Origin: Kribbella caucasensis
GTDB lineage: Bacteria > Actinomycetota > Actinomycetes > Propionibacteriales > Kribbellaceae
NCBI RefSeq assembly: GCF_004361855.1
Contig: NZ_SNWQ01000006.1
Location: forward strand, 62,001-126,000
Length of the DNA: 64,000 bases
Reading direction: 5' to 3'
Shown here: positions 44,665 to 52,694 of the stretch, in pieces
How positions within the stretch are numbered: the first letter of the stretch is position 1
How the letters are laid out: every line of letters begins with the position of its first letter
Notes under the pieces: generated by a model
What the model was told of the DNA's origin: nothing
The model's database searches: none
What the model saw: the letters and a program-made list of their open reading frames with translations, nothing else
Program-made: the position numbers and the translations under genes

Positions 44665-44912
44665 GACGGCAGGCCGGACTCGTCGTACCCGAGCAGTTCG
44701 TCGGGACTACGGCGGTCCGCCACGGGTTGTGCGCTGTACTCCCGAGCAAGGCGTTCGACCTTGATCACCAGGCCGGGCCTGCGTTGTGCTCGGACGCGGT
44801 CCAGCCTCTCCCGCAACGCGACCGTGATCGCCTCGGTGAGGGACTCGTGTGTCTCCGCCGCCAGCTCGCGAGCCAGCCGGTCGGCCTCGTCCGTCTTGAT
44901 GCTGAGCGCCAT
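44661..44912 (-). CDS. vapB: VapB-type antitoxin (Rv0623-like PSK family)
   Basis: An 83-residue antitoxin. The first half is a ribbon-helix-helix-like DNA-binding region (MALSIKTDEADRLARELAAETHESLTEAITVALRERL); the second half (SAQPVADRRSPDELLGYDESGLPS) is the toxin-binding tail typical of this VapB group. ATG at 44912 is chosen over a far-upstream in-frame start. It is coupled to vapC and probably autoregulated through the inverted repeat upstream. Confidence 0.92.
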   Translation of the reverse strand: MALSIKTDEADRLARELAAETHESLTEAITVALRERLDRVRAQRRPGLVIKVERLAREYSAQPVADRRSPDELLGYDESGLPS

Positions 44913-44913
44913 G

Positions 44914-44939
44914 TCTAGAAGCATAGACAGAATTCTAGA
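44914..44939. promoter_or_regulatory. VapB operator
   Basis: TCTAGAA-N12-TTCTAGA begins two bases upstream of the vapB ATG. Symmetry and position match autoregulatory VapBC sites. A TATGCT in the spacer region (antisense reading) may be the -10 of a leaderless message. Confidence 0.6.
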
Positions 44940-45063
44940 TAGGTAGAAGGGTGTTCTGCAGATCGTCCTGTGGACAACCACCTCATGCGGCTCAGAGCGG
45001 AATGGGATCGGCCACGCCGGGGTTGTTGAAAAGTGGAGGATTGTCTTCGGAGTGGAGAGCAAT

Positions 45064-45444
45064 ATGGCTGAGAAGCCGGTGAAAGTGCCTGGGCCGGATC
45101 ATCCGATCACGGTGGAGAAGAATCCGGATCGGGTGGTGGTGACGGTCGCCGGGAAGGTGATCGCGGACACCCGGGACGCGTTGTCGTTGCAGGAGGCGAG
45201 CTATCCGGCGGTGCAGTACATCCCGCGGACCGACGTCGACTTCAGCCAACTGGAGCGGACCGAGCACGAGACGTACTGCCCGTACAAGGGCGACGCGTCG
45301 TACTACAGCATCATCCCGGCCGGCGAGCGTGGCGTGAACGCGGTGTGGACGTACGAGCAGCCGTACGCCGCGGTCTCGGACATCCGCGAACACGTGGCCT
45401 TCTACCCCGACCGAGTCGACTCGATCGAGATCATCGCGGACTGA
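45064..45444 (+). CDS. DUF427 domain protein
   Basis: A 126-residue single-domain DUF427 protein. Features are the KVIADTRDALSLQEASYPAVQYIPRTDVD segment, YCPYKGDASYYSI with its conserved Cys-Pro-Tyr-Lys-Gly, and AWxYxxPY-like VWTYEQPYAAVSDIREHVAFYPDRVD. The family is small, compact and without an established function. ATG at 45064 is preferred to GTG at 45052 because GGAGAG is correctly spaced. It is transcribed alone, divergent from vapBC. Confidence 0.87.
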   Translation: MAEKPVKVPGPDHPITVEKNPDRVVVTVAGKVIADTRDALSLQEASYPAVQYIPRTDVDFSQLERTEHETYCPYKGDASYYSIIPAGERGVNAVWTYEQPYAAVSDIREHVAFYPDRVDSIEIIAD

Positions 45445-45531
45445 TCTGTCAGCAGGGCGGCGACGTACCGGGCGGGCGCCGCCGCCCTGCTTCACGCCTG
45501 GCCACCCTGTTTCCCGCCCAGACGCCTTCTT

Positions 45532-46314
45532 TCACACTGTAAGGAAGTTGCGCAGGACCGGGGCGAGGACTTCTGTCGGTACGACGTGGTCCTGGCCTTC
45601 GAGTTCCTGATAGCGGCCGCCGGGCAGCGTCTTCGCGACCACGCGCGCAGCGTCGATCATGAACTCCGGACTCGCGGTGCCACACAGCGCGAGCGTCGGC
45701 TGGGTCACCTTCGCGATCAGGTCGAACGGCACGGTCCCGCCCTTCGTGGTGTTGCCGACCACCGCGAAGTCGTACTCGAGCGTCGGCGCGAGCTCGTCCA
45801 TCCCCGGCTCCCCCGCCCACTGCTTCGCCGCCTCCTCCGGCATCCCCGCCAACTGGAGGAACGTCTCAACGGCCTCCCGGCGACGCCCTTCGTCCAGCAG
45901 CCGTATCACAGCCTCACCGCCCTCGTCGGACTCCCGCTGCGACTCCTCGTCGTCAGGCCCGTACGGCGGTTCGTGCAGTACCACCTTCGTGAACGGCAAC
46001 CCACTCGCGGCCGCCTCCGCGACCAGAGCGGCTCCGGACGAGTGCCCGTAGATCGCCGCGACACCACCAAGAGCCGTTACCAGGGCCCCGATGTCCTCGA
46101 CCTCACGGGCAACGGCGTACGGGGTCGCGTTGCCGCTGTCGCCCCGTCCGCGCCGGTCGTACGTGACCGCCGTGAAGTCCGCGGCGAGCGCCTTCGCCAG
46201 TTCGACGTACGCCGCCCGGTCGCACAGCGCACCGCCGACCAGGATCACCGGCTGCCCACTTCCGTACCGTTCGTAAGCAATCGCCGTCCCGTCCGCCGAC
46301 GTGACCTTCTCCAT
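45532..46314 (-). CDS. Alpha/beta hydrolase
   Basis: A 260-residue cytosolic hydrolase. The nucleophile is Ser in GHSSGA (about residue 92), the oxyanion strand is VILVGGALCD, and the final His is in LEGQDHVV. The acid is probably an Asp/Glu in LALCGTASPEF. The ATG at 46314 has AGGAGG upstream. The substrate cannot be predicted; small ester or lactone hydrolysis is typical. Confidence 0.88.
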   Translation of the reverse strand: MEKVTSADGTAIAYERYGSGQPVILVGGALCDRAAYVELAKALAADFTAVTYDRRGRGDSGNATPYAVAREVEDIGALVTALGGVAAIYGHSSGAALVAEAAASGLPFTKVVLHEPPYGPDDEESQRESDEGGEAVIRLLDEGRRREAVETFLQLAGMPEEAAKQWAGEPGMDELAPTLEYDFAVVGNTTKGGTVPFDLIAKVTQPTLALCGTASPEFMIDAARVVAKTLPGGRYQELEGQDHVVPTEVLAPVLRNFLTV

Positions 46315-46422
46315 GACTGACCTCCTTGTCGGATGGACCTTCACCTCCGAGGTCGGCGCCGATTCGCGCTTCTCGACATATTCGGTTGTCGGGAACTCGG
46401 GCGGGCTGGTCTACTGCGGGCG

Positions 46423-47211
46423 ATGTCTGAGCTGACGAGGGTTGACGAGTACCTGCATGCGGTTCCGCTGTCCGGCGCGACCGGGCGGCAGATCGGGCCG
46501 TTCACGTTGTTCCGTTCGACCACGATCTGGCCGTACTACGCACGCCCGGTGCCGGGCGCGGGGGTCACGATCGAGGCGGCCGACATCGAGCGGCTACGGG
46601 ACGAGTGCACCGCGCTGGAGCTGCCGCTCAGCCTGGAGTGGGTGGTCGAGACCTGTCCGTCGCTCGGTCCGGCTGCGGCCGCGGCGGGGTTGAAGGTGGT
46701 CGAGTACCCCCTGCTGATCATGGAACGCGCCGACTTCAAGCGGTTCGACAGCACCGAGCGCTGCGAGATCCTGCCGGCGTCCGAGGACGTGCTGCGCGAG
46801 GGCCGTGCGGTGGCCAACGTCGCCTTCGGGGATCCCGGCACTGCCGTCGGATCAGGCGGACCGGCCGAGCGCGACGCCAAGGCGGACGAACAAGCACCGG
46901 AGCACGGCCAGGCCCTGCTCGAACGCCACCGCGCTGGTGTCACCGTCACCGCTGCGGTCTACACCGACGAAGGCATCGTCGCGGTCGGCTCGCACCAGCC
47001 GGTCGGCGACGTCTCCGAGATCGTCGGCGTCGGCACCCTGCCCGCTTTCCGCCGCCGGGGCCTGGGCGCCGCGATCACCAGCCGCCTCGCCGAACACGCC
47101 TTCGCCAATGGCGTCGACCTGCTCCTGCTCTCCGCCCAGAACGACGCAGTAGCCGCCGTCTACGAACGCGTCGGCTTCCACCGAATAGGCCACGCCGGCG
47201 CCGCCGAGTAG
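46423..47211 (+). CDS. GNAT family N-acetyltransferase
   Basis: A 262-residue protein with an atypical N-terminal half (residues 1-110, no clear motif) and a GNAT domain in the C-terminal half. The acetyl-CoA loop is VGTLPAFRRRGLGAAITSRLAEHA, followed by the LLSAQNDAVAAVYERVGFHRIG strand-helix unit that ends GNAT domains. The ATG at 46423 is chosen as the first start after the divergent hydrolase promoter. The acceptor is unknown. Confidence 0.87.
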   Translation: MSELTRVDEYLHAVPLSGATGRQIGPFTLFRSTTIWPYYARPVPGAGVTIEAADIERLRDECTALELPLSLEWVVETCPSLGPAAAAAGLKVVEYPLLIMERADFKRFDSTERCEILPASEDVLREGRAVANVAFGDPGTAVGSGGPAERDAKADEQAPEHGQALLERHRAGVTVTAAVYTDEGIVAVGSHQPVGDVSEIVGVGTLPAFRRRGLGAAITSRLAEHAFANGVDLLLLSAQNDAVAAVYERVGFHRIGHAGAAE

Positions 47212-47456
47212 ACCGCCGGAACACCAACCTCGAGACTGGCGCCGCCAGCCTCCACCACTCACGAACACCTGCCGGCGCGGACCCCCAGCACATCACAATC
47301 GGCCGTTCGCAGGCATGCCCACGCTCAGGGCGCACGGCTGATGCGCGTTTTGATGTGCTGGCGGTCCGCGCCGACGCGCGTTGGTGATTGCTGGGCGTCC
47401 GGGCGGTTCCGGTTGCGAGTCGTCTGTATGGGGGTTCGGGCCGTACCGTTGGAGGG

Positions 47457-49736
47457 ATGAGCACTGACGAGCGGAGCCGCCCACGTACCCTCGCTGAGGC
47501 GTTGCGTACCTGGGACGACGCCGCTCTCGGACGCGTACTCCAGCAGCGACCGGATCTGGCGACCCCGATCCCGGCCGACACCGGCCAACTCGCGGCCCGC
47601 GCGACCACGAACGCCTCCGCAGCACGGGCGATCAACCGACTGGACGAGTTCGCGGTCGACCTCCTCGAAGCCCTGTCCGCCTTGCCCGAACCGGTCACGC
47701 TGGACGCATTGGCAGCAGGTGTCGGGCAACCCGTCGACGTCGTGCGGCCAAGGACCAAGGAGCTGCTGGCGCTCGCACTCGTCTGGGGCAACGAGGACGA
47801 TCTGCGGCTGATCCGGGCGGTCCACGAACTGCTCGGTCCCACGCCGGCCGGCCTCGGCCCCGTCACCACGCGCCACTTCGGCGACCTGGACCGCCTGATC
47901 GAGGAGGCCGGCCCGGACGCCCGCGAGGTGCTCGCCAAACTCACCTGGGGTCCACCGACCGGAAGCGTCGAGAAGGCCGACCGCCCGGTCACGATCGCCT
48001 CCGCAAGGACCCCGGTGGAACGCTTGCTCGCCCGCGGCCTCGTAGTACCGAAGGACGCCAACACAGTCGTCCTGCCACGCCAGATCGGCCTACACCTGCG
48101 CGGCGGACGAGTGCTCGCCTCGACCCGTCCCACCCCGCCCCCACTGGATGGCAAAACCGTCTCGATCGCCGACCGCGCCGCCGCCGGTGCCGCCCTCGAC
48201 CTCGTCCGCCTGGTCGACCGCGCCCTGGAACAGCTCGGCACCGAACCACCCCCAGTACTACGGACCGGCGGCATCGGCGTACGGGAACTCCGCAGCCTCG
48301 CCAACAAGGCCGGCATGGAAGAGCAGGTCGCCGGAGCCGTCCTGGAGATCGCGTACGCCGCCGGCCTGGTCGCGGCCGTCGAGGTGGGGACCAACGAACT
48401 CTGGTTGCCCACCGGTTCGTACGACGACTGGCTGGAGCTGGACACGTCGCACCGGTGGGCCCAGTTGGTCGTCGCGTGGTTCACCGGTCTGCGCGCGATC
48501 GGTTTGATCGGTCGCCGTGACACCGGTGGCGCGACCGCCGCAGCGCGTGAACGCCTCATCAACGCCCTCGCCCCCGACCTCGAACGACTGCTGTCCCCAG
48601 AGATCCGCCTGCTCACCCTGCAGGCCCTCGCCGAGGCCGGACCGGGTAACGCGCCCACAACAGAAGCGGTTACCACCTGGGTCGCGTGGCACCGTCCGAG
48701 ACGCGGCGGCCAGTTCCGCGACGACCTGGTCGAGTGGACCATCACCGAGGCCGCCCTGCTCGGACTGACCGGCCTGGGCGCCCTCGCCTCGCACGCGACC
48801 GCAATCCTCAAGCAGGAGCCGACCGCAGACGACCTGGCCGAAGCGATCGCGCCACTCGTACCGGCGCCCGTCTCGGAGTTCCTTCTCCAAGCGGACCTCA
48901 CCGCTGTCGCACCTGGCCCCCTGGTCCGCGCAGTCCAGGACGAGCTGACCGTGATGGCCGACATCGAGTCGCACGGCGGTGGTGGGGTCTTCCGGTTCAG
49001 CGAGAGCTCCGTACGCCGCGCCTTCGACGTCGGGCGGACCAGCGAGCAACTGCACAAGTGGTTGGCCGAGCACTCGCGTACGCCGGTCCCGCAACCACTC
49101 ACCTACCTGATCGATGACGTCGCCCGCCGGCATGGAGTACTGCGGATCGGCACCGCGTCGACGTACCTACGCTGCGACGACGAAGCCGTCCTCACGGGCC
49201 TGATCAACTCGAACCTGCCAGGCATCCGGTTCCGCAGACTCGCGCCGACGGTGGTGGTCTCGCCATCGCCGCCCGACATGGTCCTCGCCCGGCTCCGTGA
49301 AGCCGGCCTGGCCCCGCTGGCCGAGACGTTCGACGGTGTTGTTCAGGTATCCATGGCCGGCACCCGACGGGGCGAACCACCAAGGCGGCGTACCAGCCGG
49401 GACTTCGTCGACAGCCCGGCCGAGCTGACCGACGACCAGGTCCGCGCCGTACTGGAGAAGATCCGCGTGGGCGACCGGATCGCGGCCGAACGCCCCGACG
49501 AGCTGGTCGGTGAACCGACCGCGCCCGCCGAGACGATCACCATCCTCACCAACGCCGCCGAGGCCGGCACCCGCACGTGGATCTCGTACGTCGACCACAA
49601 CGGCACCGCCTCCGAGCGAATCGTCGAACCGGTCCGGGTGGCCGACGGCTGGCTCACCGCCTACGACGACCAAGCCGACCAGCCCCGGACCTACGCCCTG
49701 CACCGCATCTCGACGGCCCGCCCGGTGGAGAACTAG
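47457..49736 (+). CDS. Helicase-associated domain protein (Rv0862c-like), partner of XPB
   Basis: A 759-residue protein with an N-terminal helical region (TLAEALRTWDDAALGRVLQQRPDLATPIP), a central winged-helix-rich part and a helicase C-terminal-like domain around residues 500-640 (FLLQADLTAVAPGPL, YLIDDVARRHGVLRIGTASTYLRCDD). The C-terminus has a WYL-like segment (RTWISYVDHNGTASERIVEPVRV). In mycobacteria the homologue Rv0862c lies next to the XPB gene Rv0861c; here XPB is 3 kb downstream. A role with XPB in DNA repair is inferred. GGAGGG lies directly before the ATG at 47457, an unusually short spacing. Confidence 0.83.
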   Translation: MSTDERSRPRTLAEALRTWDDAALGRVLQQRPDLATPIPADTGQLAARATTNASAARAINRLDEFAVDLLEALSALPEPVTLDALAAGVGQPVDVVRPRTKELLALALVWGNEDDLRLIRAVHELLGPTPAGLGPVTTRHFGDLDRLIEEAGPDAREVLAKLTWGPPTGSVEKADRPVTIASARTPVERLLARGLVVPKDANTVVLPRQIGLHLRGGRVLASTRPTPPPLDGKTVSIADRAAAGAALDLVRLVDRALEQLGTEPPPVLRTGGIGVRELRSLANKAGMEEQVAGAVLEIAYAAGLVAAVEVGTNELWLPTGSYDDWLELDTSHRWAQLVVAWFTGLRAIGLIGRRDTGGATAAARERLINALAPDLERLLSPEIRLLTLQALAEAGPGNAPTTEAVTTWVAWHRPRRGGQFRDDLVEWTITEAALLGLTGLGALASHATAILKQEPTADDLAEAIAPLVPAPVSEFLLQADLTAVAPGPLVRAVQDELTVMADIESHGGGGVFRFSESSVRRAFDVGRTSEQLHKWLAEHSRTPVPQPLTYLIDDVARRHGVLRIGTASTYLRCDDEAVLTGLINSNLPGIRFRRLAPTVVVSPSPPDMVLARLREAGLAPLAETFDGVVQVSMAGTRRGEPPRRRTSRDFVDSPAELTDDQVRAVLEKIRVGDRIAAERPDELVGEPTAPAETITILTNAAEAGTRTWISYVDHNGTASERIVEPVRVADGWLTAYDDQADQPRTYALHRISTARPVEN

Positions 49737-49770
49737 TCAGCACCCACCACCAGTACTTCGGCCTGCGTGC

Positions 49771-50418
49771 TCATGCGCGCGTCACCGGAGCAAGCAGCAT
49801 CCCCACGATCGCGTCGATCAGCCCGGTGCCCACGTCGTGCCAGTTGGCCCGTGCGGTGGGACGACCGGTCGCCATCGCCAGCTCATGCTCGGCGATCATG
49901 TGCACGAGCAACTGGCGCGCCATGTGACTGCGCTCCATCCGTACTTCGAGGGGCAGCGCGGGGAGACTCCGGTTCAGCCCCTCGAGCACTTGCTGCAACG
50001 ACCTCTCGGCCATCGCCTCCTCGACCACCACCTCACGCAGTACGGGGTCGGTCATCACCTGAGCGCCGAACCGCGCATACCAGGTCGGATTGCCGAGCTC
50101 GGCCAGGTGATCGCAGATCGGCCTCACCAGGCAGCCGACCCAATCCCGGACGTCGGTACTGTCCCCCGCCTCGGCCAGCAACCGGCGGCGGATCGCGTCG
50201 ATCGGCTCGCCGTGCTTGCGGACGATAGCCCGGATCAGGTCCGTCTTGGTGCCGAAGTGGTAGCCGACGGCCGTGTTGTTGCCCTGTCCGGCGGCCTCAC
50301 TGACCTGCCGGTTGGAGACCGCGAGCAGGCCGTGTTCGGCGAACAACCGCTCGGCCGCGGTCAGGATCAGCTCGCGCGTCTCGTTCACCCGCTCGGTCCG
50401 CACCACCCTGCCCGCCAT
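49771..50418 (-). CDS. TetR family regulator of the adjacent MFS gene
   Basis: A 215-residue repressor with an N-terminal HTH (ILTAAERLFAEHGLLAVSNRQVSEAAGQGNNTAVGYHFGTKTDLI) in which the recognition helix is the less common GQGNNTAVGYHF type. A TetR C-terminal ligand domain follows. ATG at 50418 is preferred to GTG at 50427. It is divergent from the MFS gene at 50581; the shared 162-bp region contains a strong symmetric operator over the MFS promoter. Confidence 0.9.
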   Translation of the reverse strand: MAGRVVRTERVNETRELILTAAERLFAEHGLLAVSNRQVSEAAGQGNNTAVGYHFGTKTDLIRAIVRKHGEPIDAIRRRLLAEAGDSTDVRDWVGCLVRPICDHLAELGNPTWYARFGAQVMTDPVLREVVVEEAMAERSLQQVLEGLNRSLPALPLEVRMERSHMARQLLVHMIAEHELAMATGRPTARANWHDVGTGLIDAIVGMLLAPVTRA

Positions 50419-50511
50419 CACGACCACCTCACCGGGCCCACCACTGCTTGATCACCCTCGGTCATCGGGCATCACCTCCGCGTCGACTTTCACCCAGCCT
50501 GCCCAATCAAC

Positions 50512-50540
50512 TTGCTTAAGTCAACCGCCTGACTTAAAGT
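50512..50540 (+). promoter_or_regulatory. MFS promoter with TetR operator
   Basis: TTAAGTCA-N6-TGACTTAA (50516-50537) overlaps a promoter formed by TTGCTT (50512-50517) and TAAAGT (50535-50540) with a 17-bp spacer. A repressor here would block the MFS promoter. The adjacent TetR is the obvious candidate. Confidence 0.7.
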
Positions 50541-50580
50541 CGGTTGCAGAACACAACTATTTGCTTTCGGAGGCTTTCCC

Positions 50581-52041
50581 ATGTCCGCTGTCCCCGCCGA
50601 ACCCGAGGCGTCAGCGCCGCCGCGCCCGGGCGCCGTCGTCGCGGTCCTGGCCTTCGCCGGCATCACGGTCGCGCTGATGCAGACCCTGGTGATCCCGCTC
50701 GTCCCCCAGCTCCCCACCCTCCTGCACGCGTCGGCCTCCGACACGACGTGGGCGATCACCGCGACCCTGCTGGCCGGCGCCATCGCGACGCCGATGGTCG
50801 GGCGGCTGGGTGACATGTACGGCAAGCGGCGGATGCTGCTGCTCAGCCTGGTGCTGCTGGTGATCGGTTCCACCGTCGCCGCGCTGAGCGACTCGCTGCC
50901 GCCGATGATCATCGGGCGGACCCTGCAGGGCCTGGCCGCCGGGGTCATCCCGCTCGGGATCAGCATCATGCGCGACGAGCTTCCGGCCGACCGGCTCGGC
51001 ACGGCGACCGCGATGATGAGCGCCTCGCTCGGCGTCGGCGGCGCACTCGGCCTGCCCGCGGCGGCGCTCCTGGCCGACAAGACCGACTGGCACATGCTGT
51101 TCTGGACGTCGGCGGCCCTGGGTGCCGTCGTCACTGTCCTCGTGCTGGTGCTCGTACCGGAGTCCAAGGTGCGGTCCGGTGGACGCTTCGATCTAGTAGG
51201 CGCGGTCGGGCTCGCGGTGGGCCTGTTCTGCCTGCTGCTGGGCATCTCCAAGGGCGCCGACTGGGGTTGGACCAGCGGCTCGACCGACGCGCTGTTCGGT
51301 ACTGCGGTCCTGGCACTGGGGTTGTGGGGCTGGTGGGAGCTGCGTACCAAAGAGCCGCTGGTCGACCTGCGGACCACCGCTCGCCGTCAGGTGCTGCTGA
51401 CCAACCTCGCGTCGGCGGTGTTCGGGTTCGCGATGTTCGCGATGTCGCTGGTGCTTCCGACGCTGCTACAGCTGCCGAAGACGACCGGTTTCGGCCTGGG
51501 CCAGTCGATGCTGACTGCCGGTCTGGTGCTCGCACCGTCCGGCCTGGTGATGATGGCGACGGCGCCGCTGTCCGCGACCATCTCGAAGACCCGCGGCCCG
51601 AAGATCACCCTGATGCTCGGCGCCCTGGTGGTCTCCGCGGGGTACGCCGTCGGCATCGTGCTGATGGCCGAGGTCTGGCAGCTGATCATCGTGTCCGCCG
51701 TGATCGGCGCCGGCATCGGTCTCGCGTACGGCGCGATGCCCGGGCTGATCATGGCCGCCGTCCCCGTCTCGGAGACCGCCGCCGCGAACAGCCTGAACAC
51801 CCTGATGCGCTCCATCGGCACGTCGATCTCCAGCGCGGTGGCCGGCGTCATCCTGGCCCAGATGACGATGAGCCTTGGCCCCGTCACCGTCCCGTCCCAG
51901 AACGGCTTCCGCCTGATCCTCGCCATCGGCAGCGGCGCCGCCCTGGTCGCCCTCGCCATCGCCGCCTTCCTCCCCAACCGCACGCCCGCCACCACAACCC
52001 CCACCCCCGACCGCCAACTAGAGGCGGATCCGGTCAGCTGA
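50581..52041 (+). CDS. EmrB/QacA-type MFS drug efflux transporter
   Basis: A 486-residue drug:proton antiporter of the DHA2 family with about 14 membrane segments. It has the loop motif GRLGDMYGKRRMLL after TM2 and the GRTLQGLAAGVIPLGISIMRDE motif C-like region. The conserved end is AVPVSETAAANSLNTLMRSIGTSISSAV. GGAGG is correctly spaced before the ATG. It is regulated with the divergent TetR gene. The pair separates the helicase-associated gene from XPB and may have been inserted there. Confidence 0.92.
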   Translation: MSAVPAEPEASAPPRPGAVVAVLAFAGITVALMQTLVIPLVPQLPTLLHASASDTTWAITATLLAGAIATPMVGRLGDMYGKRRMLLLSLVLLVIGSTVAALSDSLPPMIIGRTLQGLAAGVIPLGISIMRDELPADRLGTATAMMSASLGVGGALGLPAAALLADKTDWHMLFWTSAALGAVVTVLVLVLVPESKVRSGGRFDLVGAVGLAVGLFCLLLGISKGADWGWTSGSTDALFGTAVLALGLWGWWELRTKEPLVDLRTTARRQVLLTNLASAVFGFAMFAMSLVLPTLLQLPKTTGFGLGQSMLTAGLVLAPSGLVMMATAPLSATISKTRGPKITLMLGALVVSAGYAVGIVLMAEVWQLIIVSAVIGAGIGLAYGAMPGLIMAAVPVSETAAANSLNTLMRSIGTSISSAVAGVILAQMTMSLGPVTVPSQNGFRLILAIGSGAALVALAIAAFLPNRTPATTTPTPDRQLEADPVS

Positions 52042-52080
52042 ACCCGTCGCTGGGGCCCGCCGGGTCACCGAGCCGGGAGC

Positions 52081-52147
52081 TTGATCAACAAAGCGGGACC
52101 GCGAACAAGAAATATCCAGTTCACGGTCCCGCTTTCTTGTTCACGGT
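52081..52147. terminator. Bidirectional hairpin terminator, member of a repeat family
   Basis: AAAGCGGGACCG (52090-52101) and CGGTCCCGCTTT (52124-52135) form a perfect 12-bp stem between the convergent MFS and Nudix genes; an alternative stem pairs GAACAAGAAA with TTTCTTGTTC (52133-52142). The 67-bp sequence aligns without gaps to 63683-63749 with 14 mismatches by eye. It is likely to terminate both genes. The right edge touches the Nudix stop codon. Confidence 0.7.
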
Positions 52148-52635
52148 TCACCCAGAGCCGACAGGGCGGGGTGGTCCTCGGTGCGGAGGTGGTCCGGCGC
52201 GCGGGTGAGGTCGAGCCAGGAGAAGTCGTACGGGTTGTACGGGTCGGGGCCGGAGGACGGGTCGGATTCGCCGTGGCGCCAGGCGATCGGGGCATCGGCG
52301 GGGGCGAGCAGGTGGTAGCACCAGCGATCGTGGAGCTCGCGACGACCGTACGGGCGCATGTCGACAACGTGGTGGTCGAGCAGTCCGAGCAAGGTGAACC
52401 CCGTCAGGCCGGTCTCCTCCTCGGCCTCACGGACCACCGCCGCCTCGGGCGTCTCACCTGGCTCGACGGTGCCGGCGGGGACCTGCGTCCCAGTTCCCGG
52501 GTGGTGAGGCTTGCGGAAAACCAGGAGCTTCCGGTCGCGGGTGACGAACGCGGCCGCCTTGCGAACGGTCGGCAGGTCGCCGCTGGAGTCCGTCGGGTGA
52601 GTGTAGTTCCGATGGTGTTTGGCGGGAGGAGGCAC
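52141..52635 (-). CDS. Nudix hydrolase
   Basis: A protein of about 164 residues with a complete Nudix box, GTVEPGETPEAAVVREAEEETGLTGF (G-x5-E-x7-REAEEETGL), preceded by AAFVTRDRKLLVFRKPHHPGTGTQVPAG. It hydrolyses a nucleoside diphosphate-linked substrate with Mg2+. The start is uncertain. GTG at 52635 gives a 25-residue leader before the domain and would be leaderless; no internal ATG exists. An open frame extends further but would overlap the divergent XPB gene. Confidence 0.82.
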   Translation of the reverse strand: MPPPAKHHRNYTHPTDSSGDLPTVRKAAAFVTRDRKLLVFRKPHHPGTGTQVPAGTVEPGETPEAAVVREAEEETGLTGFTLLGLLDHHVVDMRPYGRRELHDRWCYHLLAPADAPIAWRHGESDPSSGPDPYNPYDFSWLDLTRAPDHLRTEDHPALSALGEP

Positions 52636-52694
52636 AATGGAGGGTCGGGTTGGGTTGCCCGACCTTCCCAAGTGCAGGTGACAGGAGAAGCAGC